Source: Chromera velia (taxonomy: Eukaryota > Sar > Chromeraceae). Taken from it: 20,410 nucleotides of DNA. The DNA lies in the NCBI GenBank assembly GCA_018398765.1, contig JAHBMJ010001295.1:5624-26033 (forward strand), written 5' to 3'. Each line of letters begins with the position of its first letter. Position 1 is the first letter of the stretch. The translations under genes and the position numbers were made by a program. The notes beneath the pieces were generated by a model. That model made no database searches. It was not told where the DNA came from and saw nothing but the letters and a program-made list of their open reading frames with translations. Shown in pieces: positions 9,739 to 17,282 of the stretch.

Positions 9739-11092
9739 CTAACAAAAAAAGATCTCTCTCATGGGATGCATACCAACCGAAACCAAAGTTGGCACCTTGA
9801 AAGAGTTATAGGGCAAACGGAATGTCCAGCATACAAATCAAAGCTGCAATGCATCAAGTGCAACGATATCTCTCTGACTTACCGGCAAGGCTTCCAGCGA
9901 GTACGTTGCCACCGGCTCCTAGGGTGCCTGCAGTAAACGAACTTTGCATCGAGGAGGTAAAGGACCTAAGGATGAACAAGTGTTCATCACTGCCCCTAAA
10001 TAGCGTTCAGCACTTTTAAGTCAGTCCCTAACTGACTTTCTAGGGTTCTCTCCCTCAAACACATGACACTCAAGGTATTTATAGCTCTTTACACATTCAA
10101 CTGTCTTCCTTTCAAAAGTCACTTCCCCTTTTATTTCCCTTCCTAAGCCTGAGAGTGCAAGAACTTTTGTTTTCTTTAAATTCACTTTCAACCCATGTTC
10201 CTAACAATAAGAGGCCAAACGGTCCAAACGCTACTGCAGGTCAGAAAAAGAGTGAGCAAAAATAACAAGATCGTCTGCATAACCTATGCTCTCAAGCAGT
10301 AAGTCTGCCAATCTTACCTCCTTAGGGATACGGGGTCGCTGCTCCGTTGTTTCACTCTTCTCCCTCCTCTCTCCGCATTCTCTCCCCCTCTGTCTTTCAT
10401 CTGTATCTAATTCCCCATCCAAGCCATTATCAGCTTCCCTCCCTTCAACACTCAGAACAAAATGAATATTATTAATAAATAAGAGAAAAAGAAGAAGAGA
10501 AAATGGATCTCCCTGTTTTACCCCTGCACTTTCGGGAAAGACCTAATCCGACCCATCCACCCTTCCCCACACATTTATATATATGGAATAAATCATGTAC
10601 ACGTCCTTCTTGCTGACTCCTTCCTCTCTAAGTCTGTCAATCATTTTCTTTCTAGGTACTTGGTCAAATGCCTTGCTGAAATCAACAAACACTGCAAGGA
10701 GGGGTCTGTGTTTCTTCTTTGCTGAAGCTGTGAGAGCATGAAGAGCAGCTATCGCTTCCCTTGTACCGACCCCCTTCCTGAAACCCACCTGTGATTCATC
10801 TATATTGTTATCTCCCTTAACCGACCATCCATCAACAACGCGAACAACTTTGCCAGAAGGCAGATGATATGTATGGGCCTCCATTCATCATAAAAGAGAG
10901 AGACGTGACCTTTTGGAACAGGAGTGATTCGAATGAAGTTCCACTTTTCTGGCTAGAAAGAAAAAAGGAAAAAAAGATTGAAGAAAATGAAAAGAAAACA
11001 AGACAGACGAGAAGAGGAAAAACATATATGTACCTGCGCAGGGGAGATTCTTTTGAGGCCGGCTGCCTTCTTTAGGTCGATTGCCTTCACTC
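9739..11092 (-). pseudogene. LINE ORF2: reverse transcriptase and thumb
   Basis: Motifs appear in correct order on the minus strand: LKKAAGLKRISPAQ (near 11040-11080), PEKWNFIRITPVPKG (10908-10952), QVGFRKGVGTREAI (near 10745-10790), FVDFSKAFDQVP with a catalytic Asp (near 10655-10690), SAGVKQGDPFSLLLF (near 10480-10530), YADDLVIFA with the catalytic Asp pair (10270-10281 for YADD), GLKVNLKKTKVLAL and YKYLE. Thumb sequence follows (ATYSLEALPVSQRDIVALD). The YADD box and both motif A/C aspartates are preserved, but stops lie at 10543, 10231, 10201 (TAG), 10021 (TGA), 9919 (TAG), 9838 (TGA) and 9739 (TAG). Frameshifts occur near 11080 and 10810. The PF after QGD replaces the more usual PL. See the separate entry for an intron-like insert at 10953-11033. 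Confidence 0.88.
10953..11033 (-). other. Intron-like 81-base pyrimidine insert in the LINE reverse transcriptase
   Basis: On the minus strand the segment starts with a GT donor (CAG before GTACAT), is almost pure pyrimidine in its 3' two thirds and ends TTTCTTTCTAG. Removing it joins RISPAQ directly to PEKWNFIRITP in frame (phase 0). This has the same signals and phase as the introns of the two host genes. The roughly 35 residues normally found between these two RT motifs are absent, so replacement by a microsatellite-like pyrimidine stretch during decay is the main alternative. Confidence 0.45.
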
Positions 11093-11229
11093 TAGGCCTT
11101 CAGTATTTTCTCATATTTATCGAAAGAGAAGAAAGGTGCCGGGGGGGGAGCTGGTGTTTCATCCTTCTTTTGAGGTTCCAGTCCGTCCCCACTGAACACA
11201 TCGGCCCAAAAATTTGAAAACGAAAAGGC

Positions 11230-11612
11230 AGATGGCTTTTCTCCCTCACTCCCACTCTCTGCTTTTTTTCTCTCCCTCCTCCATTTCTATAGGGCTGCTG
11301 AGTCCTTAGCAGCTTCTTTCGCGAGTCTCTCTACTTGAAGAATGGCATACTTTCTCTTTTTTCTTGCTATCAACTTCCCTCTCTCTCTATTTAACCTGTT
11401 CATCTTAAAGTTTCTCTTTGTTATGATGCACCGCTCGTCTTCGTCCCCCCAGAGTTCCCTTTCTTCCTTCCATTCCCTTTCTGCGGATCTAACTCTCTTC
11501 TGAATCTCCCTGCATTCTTGATCCCTCTAAGGTGTGACAGCCTTTTCCTTCCTTTCACTTTTCCTCGGATCAGTTGGCTTTCGTTTTCTCTCCTTGGGTT
11601 GCGCGAGTACAT
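11230..11612 (-). pseudogene. LINE ORF2: charged linker between endonuclease and reverse transcriptase
   Basis: In the same minus-strand frame as the endonuclease, the linker reads RPTDPRKSERKEKAV, a TAG (11527-11529), then RDQECREIQKRVRSAEREWK and NFKMNRLNREREKLIARKKR, TAG (11287-11289), then KWRREKK. A highly basic, helical linker with spaced Trp and Arg/Lys is characteristic of LINE ORF2 between the two enzymes. It continues towards FWADVF, then FSFDKYEKILKA, where a TAG at 11092-11094 and a frameshift follow. Confidence 0.7.
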
Positions 11613-11652
11613 GCTCTCACTGTTGGGTGAGTCTGGCTATTTGACTTCTCAG

Positions 11653-12578
11653 TTACTCAGAGATAGAACAAGTGGAAGACAGAAAGGCAGAAGGTGGTAT
11701 CTGAGTAGCGGGGTAGAAAGAAGGGACGGACACAAGGGGAGGGAGAAAGAGGGGAGGAGGAGGAGGCGAAGGTATGGATGAAATAGGTTTGCCTTCTTTT
11801 TTCGATTCCTGAATCCCGGTGTCCCATAACTCAGGCCAAAGCTTCCCTGCTAAATCTTTTACCGAAGTTGCCAGAGGCATCAACTCATCATTGGTGACCG
11901 GCGTTTGCCTTCTTGGCTTCGTGAAAGAAGGGGATGGGACAAGGAAAGGGTAAGGCGGTGAGTTGTCATTCGGTTTTGGCGGAGATAAAAGGTTGAGAGA
12001 TCGAGAAACGGCTGCATGTTCGGGGGCTGCGTCAGGCTGTAGCTCAACCCCAAAAGAATTCCACAAACCAAGAAGAGGAGGATCAACCAAAAACAAATCA
12101 ATGACCGTAGCTGAGGCACCCCCTTCATAATAAGTGCAAGCCCCTGTGAAGTTGACTCCAATCCCTTTCTTTTCATCTTTCTAAGACAGGCCATTCAAGG
12201 GAAGGAGGTTTGCTTTCTCACAAAAGTGAATGGCAGCTCTTCCTGGTTTGTTTACGATTGAACAACAGTCAGAGCGGCGAGACAGTCCCTCGATTGCTTC
12301 TTCCCCCTTGCCTCCTAAGATCTCTTATAAGTTACCCGCCCCCCCGATCTGTTCCCTTTCCCATGAAATTCCTTTAGCGACCTCCTTTCCTATGTGGCAA
12401 TTGAAGTCTCCTACCAGAATGCGAAGGTCGCATAGCGAAACATCTGATGATTCACAGACTGTGTTGAGAAGCGTCTCTCTCTCTACCTCTTTTGGTTCAT
12501 TGTTTCTTAGTCTCTTCTCTGCCTCCGATTGGAGGAGATAGACACCGAAAATGTGTAGAGATGCATTCGCCCCCCCCC
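11653..12578 (-). pseudogene. LINE ORF2: AP-type endonuclease domain, N-terminus lost in gap
   Basis: From the gap edge the minus strand gives HIFGVYLLQSEAEKRLR, then the diagnostic RILVGDFNCHIGKE (about 12382-12423, GDFN being the catalytic Asp/Asn motif), KANLLPLNG, GIGVNFTGACTYYEGG, and ATVIDLFLVD (the conserved S/T-x-IDxxLV motif). In-frame stops: TAA 12325-12327, TAG 12181-12183 and TAA 11653-11655. The C-terminal section past about 11940 is Pro/Ser-rich. The late motif usually containing SDH reads PEHAAV here, so the catalytic SD is not preserved. The enzyme family nicks target DNA; this copy is inactive. Confidence 0.85.
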
Positions 12579-12910
12579 NNNNNNNNNNNNNNNNNNNNNN
12601 NNNNNNNNNNNNNNNNNNNNNNNNNNNNNNNNNNNNNNNNNNNNNNNNNNNNNNNNNNNNNNNNNNNNNNNNNNNNNNNNNNNNNNNNNNNNNNNNNNNN
12701 NNNNNNNNNNNNNNNNNNNNNNNNNNNNNNNNNNNNNNNNNNNNNNNNNNNNNNNNNNNNNNNNNNNNNNNNNNNNNNNNNNNNNNNNNNNNNNNNNNNN
12801 NNNNNNNNNNNNNNNNNNNNNNNNNNNNNNNNNNNNNNNNNNNNNNNNNNNNNNNNNNNNNNNNNNNNNNNNNNNNNNNNNNNNNNNNNNNNNNNNNNNN
12901 NNNNNNNNNN
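12579..12910. other. Assembly gap (332 N) flanked by C runs
   Basis: All bases are N. The left flank is C9 and the right flank C6, so the gap probably arose at a C homopolymer. It removes the N-terminal endonuclease coding part of the LINE. Its real length is unknown if N count is nominal. Confidence 0.99.
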
Positions 12911-13010
12911 CCCCCCTTCCTGGGCCAGCAAGCAGCTCCTGAGTGTCAGTTTGACCGTACTGGGCCCCACCAACTCCCAAAAAGGCTTCAGACTAGCGAC
13001 TTAGTATGAT

Positions 13011-13391
13011 TGAACAAGGATACACACCCCCCCTATTTTTACTTCTCTATCCTTTGCTCTTAGATAGATAAGTGATAAGTGATTTATTGGTGCCCTAAAA
13101 CACTGTGGCCGTCTTGGTCGCCGTTTTATATTTTAGAGGTTGCCTCCACAAACGGCAGGTGCTGAGATAAAGAACAGGCTACTGCAATAATAATGAAGAA
13201 AAACCTTGAGAAAAATTTAATTCTTAATAATAATTTGTGAAGTAATTTTTTTTTTGAGTACATCTAAGCTTTATCTAGCTAGCAGCAAATCATACTAGAA
13301 ATCATAAAAAATTATAATAAAATCATCATGTTAATCCATCAATGTTTTCTTTTTTTTTACATATGCAGTCTTCGCTACAGACTATGACTTT
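13011..13391. other. AT-rich segment, possible end of another retroelement
   Basis: Composition shifts sharply to AT-rich, with TAATAATAA-like runs near 13185-13240 and T8-T9 tracts near 13246-13255 and 13350-13358. At 13067-13083 there are two perfect GATAAGT units and a partial third; on the minus strand they follow AATAAA (13083-13088) and read as a tandem 3' tail. No ORF is supported here. Confidence 0.4.
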
Positions 13392-13399
13392 GCAAAACA
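13392..13399. repeat. Left 8-bp target-site duplication of hAT-like element
   Basis: GCAAAACA, matching the right copy GCAAGACA at 13915-13922 at seven of eight positions. Eight-base duplications are the rule for hAT transposons. Confidence 0.6.
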
Positions 13400-13914
13400 T
13401 AGGGATGAAAAATAGGTTATTAATCGAACTGAACTGAATTGGCCGTTAAAAAACGTTTCAGTTCGGTTAACCTATCGGTTATATAACCCTTTTCAGTCTA
13501 TAGGTCGTTTCTTCACTAAATTTAAAACTTTTCACTTTAAAAATATGATTTTTACAGGTGTGAATCACCATATAATATACAGAAAACGAATGAAAGACAA
13601 CCCAAACATGGTGAAAACACATTTTTGATTGATATAACTAATTGTTTGATTGCATGTATGATCCAAATACTAAGAAACACATGATGATTTACACCGTTTC
13701 AGTTGTCATAAGTGACTCATAACCAAAGTTTGCAACCGTTTTGTCATATCTTAGATAAATTTTTGCTTGTTTAAAGTTGTTTCCACCTTTAATCTGGTTT
13801 TTATCAGGTCTTACCGGTTAATCCGGTTAACCGCCGGTTATGACGGGTTATCATAAAAGTGGAGAGGCAATAACCTATAACCTCACCTCATAACCTACCT
13901 TTTTCCCTACCCTG
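13400..13914. mobile_element. Non-autonomous hAT-like DNA element (MITE), 515 bp
   Basis: The left end reads TAGGGATGAAAAATAGGTTA and the right end, reverse complemented, CAGGGTAGGGAAAAAGGTAG followed by GTTATGAG. Both share YAGGG, an A-run and TAGGTTAT, with a small indel. Subterminal inverted copies of ATAGGTTATT and CGGTTAACC occur at both ends, as in hAT elements where they bind transposase. An 8-bp target duplication with one mismatch flanks it. There is no ORF, so a transposase from elsewhere would have been needed. The mismatches indicate an old insertion. Confidence 0.65.
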
Positions 13915-13922
13915 GCAAGACA
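13915..13922. repeat. Right 8-bp target-site duplication of hAT-like element
   Basis: GCAAGACA, one substitution from the left copy at 13392-13399. Confidence 0.6.
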
Positions 13923-14501
13923 GCCTTCACTATAAGAAGCATGCCTCTCCAGGGATTGATGCTTTTGATTTAAAGTGTTGATTAAAGCAGTGTAGCGTGG
14001 CATCCTATATATAGAAAATAATAACTTTTCCCTGCGGCCCCTGCCCTAGTCCCTGCCTAACCTTAGAAGTATCCAGCTAGCTCTGGATATGGATGACGAT
14101 GGCGCGTCATAGTCATAGTTATAGTCCCGACAACAGCACTCTATAGGCAGCACTTCTCAGTGCTGGCCTTTCCTTAAACACTGAATGCTATGTGTGAAGC
14201 CCTGCTCGTTCTCTGTAAAACAACATTTCTGAGATGATTTCTGTTATTACACAGCGGTCACTTCAAACCTAGCTAGTAGCTTTAAACGGATCGACCGCAG
14301 TAGACCGCACTACGATTCCGCATCGAATATATACAGCTGTGAATACGCCCCAAAGCCCAACCCCTCTCCTTTTTGAATCATAAATTGAATGTAAACCCAT
14401 CCCCGGCCTGCGTGTTTCTCACCCTCCCCTGCTGCAGGACCCACTACCAGCACTAGAGGGAGGGCGTCCTGACAAGAGTAATCAAGTTTTTAGTCACTCT
14501 G
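13923..14501. other. Spacer downstream of the ankyrin gene, with a small hairpin
   Basis: No supported gene. A perfect 7-bp-stem hairpin (CAGCACT, loop TCTC, AGTGCTG) lies at 14148-14165. No AATAAA is visible on the minus strand within 200 bases of the ankyrin stop, so its poly(A) site is undefined. Confidence 0.5.
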
Positions 14502-15728
14502 CTACAACCGTCGGCTGCTGGTCATCCTGCTGCTGGGGCAGACTGGCAAGGAAAGCTCTCCTGGCAAGTTTTCGGGGAAGTCTCGCTCTGCAATTGCAAG
14601 CGCTGTAACCCCGTTGTGGTTCACGGCATTCACATTGATGCCATAGGAGACGAACATCTCTACAACGCAGAGCTTTTTCGCATAGTCGCTCACTGACGGC
14701 CCGAACAAATCGGAAAGGGATGCGATTCGATGTAAGACGGCCCCTAGGACGGCCGAGTGCAGTGCGGTGTCTCCGCACTTGTTTGTTGCGTGCACGTCGG
14801 CACCGGCACGAAGGAAAAATTCCACGAGATCCTCAGCTCCAACAAAAGCCGCCTCGTGAAGAACTGCGCCTCCTTCATTGCACTTTGCATTCACGTCCGC
14901 TCCCCTGGAAACGAGGAGCTCCGCCACGTTCAAATGGTCACAGACGCGCGGCAGACCCCCGAAGAGGGGCTCTCTGTGGCCGACTGCAAAGAAGAGAGGT
15001 GTGCGACCATTGTCCTGTCGCTCATTCACGCATGCTCCTCGGTCAAGAAGGAGCTCGGTCGTGTCTCTCTGACCATGCGCGACGGCATCCCAAAGTGGTG
15101 CCACGCCCTGTCTGTCTTTCGCATTCACGACAGCGCCGTACGAAATGAGGCACTGAATCAGATCTTTCAAACCTCGCGCGGCTGCGATGTGAAGCGGCCT
15201 GAATTTGTTTGACATCTCGGCATTCACATTTGCACCTCTAGAAAGGAGAAACACGACGATCTCAGATTGATTCAAGTTACACGCGAGGTGGAGTGCGGAG
15301 CATCTATACGCCCCATAGCGCTGTGGCCAGTCTTTGAGCCACAAACGCCCCTCCACTTCAAGCCCTGCCCCTGCGTCTACCAGCAGCCGCACAGCTTCCA
15401 TATTCTGAGCAGCAATCGCTCTCTGAAGAGCTGTCATTCCATCCACCAACCCGTCTACATCCGCACCAACAAACAAAAGAAGACAGAGGTCGTCTCTCTC
15501 CCCCTTCTCAATGAAAGCATCGAGATAGCAGCGGAGAGTTTCTGCTGACATAACCCCGAACGAACGAATGACTCCTCCGACTGGACGTTCGAAAAGGGGG
15601 AGCAGCAAGTCCATTTGCAGAAGTGCAGACGGAGGTACATTCTCAGACTGATCTCCCTGCCCGTCTCTGATCACAACCGTCCCCGTCTCCGGAGAGGTCT
15701 GCAGGCAGACGCTCGTGCAAGAACCCAT
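14502..15728 (-). CDS. Ankyrin-repeat protein, 408 residues, predicted N-terminally acylated
   Basis: A single uninterrupted frame. The first ATG (15726-15728) is chosen because it gives MGSCTSVCLQ, which has Gly2 and Ser6 for N-myristoylation and Cys4/Cys8 for palmitoylation, so membrane anchoring is predicted. About eight ankyrin repeats follow: partial 79-95, then 97-124, 141-171, 174-204, 208-237, 241-281, 287-315, 319-369 and a capping half repeat from 372. Consensus cores are clear (SALHLACNLNQSEIVVFLLS, RPLHIAAARG, ADVNAK). Repeats 241-281 and 319-369 carry loop insertions of about 14 and 21 residues (251-264, 330-350). Residues 10-63 are an unassigned N-terminal extension. Ankyrin repeats bind partner proteins; no enzymatic domain is attached, so it is probably an adaptor (inference). 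It is intronless, unlike both neighbours, and flanked by transposon sequence on its 3' side. Confidence 0.93.
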   Translation of the reverse strand: MGSCTSVCLQTSPETGTVVIRDGQGDQSENVPPSALLQMDLLLPLFERPVGGVIRSFGVMSAETLRCYLDAFIEKGERDDLCLLLFVGADVDGLVDGMTALQRAIAAQNMEAVRLLVDAGAGLEVEGRLWLKDWPQRYGAYRCSALHLACNLNQSEIVVFLLSRGANVNAEMSNKFRPLHIAAARGLKDLIQCLISYGAVVNAKDRQGVAPLWDAVAHGQRDTTELLLDRGACVNERQDNGRTPLFFAVGHREPLFGGLPRVCDHLNVAELLVSRGADVNAKCNEGGAVLHEAAFVGAEDLVEFFLRAGADVHATNKCGDTALHSAVLGAVLHRIASLSDLFGPSVSDYAKKLCVVEMFVSYGINVNAVNHNGVTALAIAERDFPENLPGELSLPVCPSSRMTSSRRL

Positions 15729-15944
15729 CCTCCCGATTACTCAACAGTCTGAGATTCCTTCAAGAGGGAACCATTGGACCACCGGCGTGGCTCTACAGGA
15801 GGCTTCTCTTGGACCGTTTATGTGTAGTGGTCCAGAAGATCATGGCAGCCACACTGATCGAGTACGGCATGAGTATGGCTGTCAGATCTTAAAACGGCCC
15901 AGCAGGGTCTGCGGCGGGAATTCTCCGATGCGCGATCAACATCG

Positions 15945-15964
15945 ATCGACCGAAATCGACCGAA
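15945..15964. promoter_or_regulatory. Tandem ATCGACCGAA decamer upstream of the ankyrin gene
   Basis: Two perfect adjacent copies lie 217-236 bases upstream of the ankyrin start codon. A related GATCGACCG occurs downstream of the gene at 14289-14297. Tandem decamers in a proximal upstream region can be factor-binding sites; that role is an inference only. Confidence 0.25.
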
Positions 15965-16603
15965 CGACCGCGCGAGACTCGCGAATGCATGCATGCGGCA
16001 CCAAAACCAAAAAAAAAAAAATTAACGCAGAAAAAAGGCTCGGCCGGCTCCTTAATTCTTTTGCGCCGATAGATATTCAAGGAAGTCATACCGATACAGG
16101 AGCGATATAGGAAGCGATGCGTCATGCGAATGCATCATTGCATTCAACTGCTTCCACAAAACAACACATGCATCATGCATGAATGGCAGTAATAGCAAGA
16201 AATGTACGTATATAGCTATATATACACTGAGATGTTGGCGAATGAAACGCCTTCTCTCTGCACCTTTGGTCAACCAGAGCGTACAGACACTTCGACGGCA
16301 CAGATCGAGTCGGAGGAATGGTGTTTCTCCTGGTTACCACACACACGGGCACGGAGCTAGAAAGAAGAACGGTCCAGGCGCCTGGCAAGCTGCACCTCTC
16401 AAGTCCTCTCACCCGTGCAGTTCCAGAGTTCGTGTAGACACAGATAGAAAGCATGCAACTAAAAGGGGGCGTCTTGGCGGGTGAGCGAGCAGCCACTCTG
16501 TTTGTTTTGTCTGCATGGGCTGAATGTTACATGTGTAAGAAGCTGACTGACTACTTGATTCGCATTGAATCTTCTGGACATGCACACTGACTGCCTGAGT
16601 GAT

Positions 16604-16622
16604 TGACTGACTGACTGACTGA
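16604..16622. repeat. (TGAC)n microsatellite
   Basis: Four to five tandem TGAC units. A second, longer array of the same unit lies at 16929-16950. Confidence 0.85.
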
Positions 16623-16928
16623 GTTTGTTTGATTGCTTCTATTGGCCTAGAGAGTATGGATACCGCCAGGGACTGAATGTATTGATCGCGGAGGGAGGTC
16701 AAGCAGGTGATGCAGTAAACCGTCCATTCGTCGATTCAACCCGCATGCACATTTACATATGCATAACTGCAAACCGCATTTCTGGCTGTGCGATAAGACT
16801 ACCAAGGACATCCGTGTGTAGGTGCTGAGCCATTCTCAGTCTCTTACGATGAAGTCAGATCTACTGTGCGAATGTCTTGCGCACTGACTGCGTGCATTGA
16901 TGCCAGACTGATCGACTCACTGATTTAT

Positions 16929-16950
16929 TGACTGACTGACTGACTGACTG
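16929..16950. repeat. (TGAC)n microsatellite
   Basis: Five and a half tandem TGAC units, followed by AA and another TGACTGAC. The same unit, in another register, occurs at 381-398 beside an exon of the first gene. Confidence 0.85.
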
Positions 16951-17282
16951 AATGACTGACTTTTCTTTGTTTCAAGTGACGATTTTCCGACGCATCACCT
17001 AAGTGTTTTACTTACCTATGCGCATGCTGACACACTGCGTCATCTAGTAACTCGCTGGTTTGCGTGCATGCCTTGAGAATGAACCGTAGAACCAATTAGC
17101 GAGCCTTGGTTTCGGGCAAAAGGAATGAGAGGGCGGTCGATTTTTTTTTTCTTTCACTGAGTGTCTTCTTGCAAGCTCAGAATTCCCTGCACTTCTAGGA
17201 TTTCATCCCTCAGTGTGCTCTTCATGCAGAGAATCATTCCACTCATGTCCGATCCGACTTTTACTGTTTCTTCTCTTTGCAG

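Larger units (their letters stand above)
8724..12950 (-). mobile_element. Non-LTR (LINE-type) retrotransposon, endonuclease plus reverse transcriptase, degenerate
   Basis: On the minus strand the element runs from the assembly gap region to an (AAGT)n tail at 8724-8741. Order of parts: AP-type endonuclease (12578 to about 11940), charged linker (about 11610-11230), reverse transcriptase (about 11070-10050), thumb and C-terminal region (about 10020-9290), then about 570 bases of untranslated-looking 3' sequence. This order is that of endonuclease-type LINEs, which nick DNA and prime reverse transcription at the target. Thirteen in-frame stops and several frameshifts mean this copy is dead. The 5' end is unresolved: roughly the first 90 endonuclease residues would fall in the gap, and the frame at 12911-13010 is not recognisable. 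I cannot assign a clade. Confidence 0.85.
15729..17078. other. Divergent spacer with simple repeats
   Basis: This lies between the start of the minus-strand ankyrin gene and the plus-strand gene to the right, so promoters for both should be here. Notable contents are a tandem 10-mer at 15945-15964, an A-rich run near 16002-16021, an AT-rich TATATAGCTATATATAC stretch near 16210-16226, several CATGCATGCATG-like stretches, and two (TGAC)n arrays. No gene is supported: short frames lack domains and splice partners. Confidence 0.5.

Noticed and set aside
12230-12541. 103-codon plus-strand frame
   Set aside because: It overlaps the LINE endonuclease read on the other strand, including the GDFNCHIG motif, which is far better supported.
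9739-12578. TAG reassigned to glutamine so that the LINE is still intact
   Set aside because: TAA and TGA also interrupt the frame, frameshifts are present, and host genes here read normally to ordinary stops. Decay is simpler; the bias itself is kept as a finding.
12492-13009. Open frames spanning the N gap on both strands
   Set aside because: They are open only because unknown bases cannot encode stops; the real coding content here is the minus-strand endonuclease left of the gap.
14720-15212. Plus-strand frames of 140-150 codons opposite the ankyrin gene
   Set aside because: They are antisense shadows: the minus frame has clear ankyrin repeats and the plus frames have Arg/Pro/Ser-biased composition with no domain.
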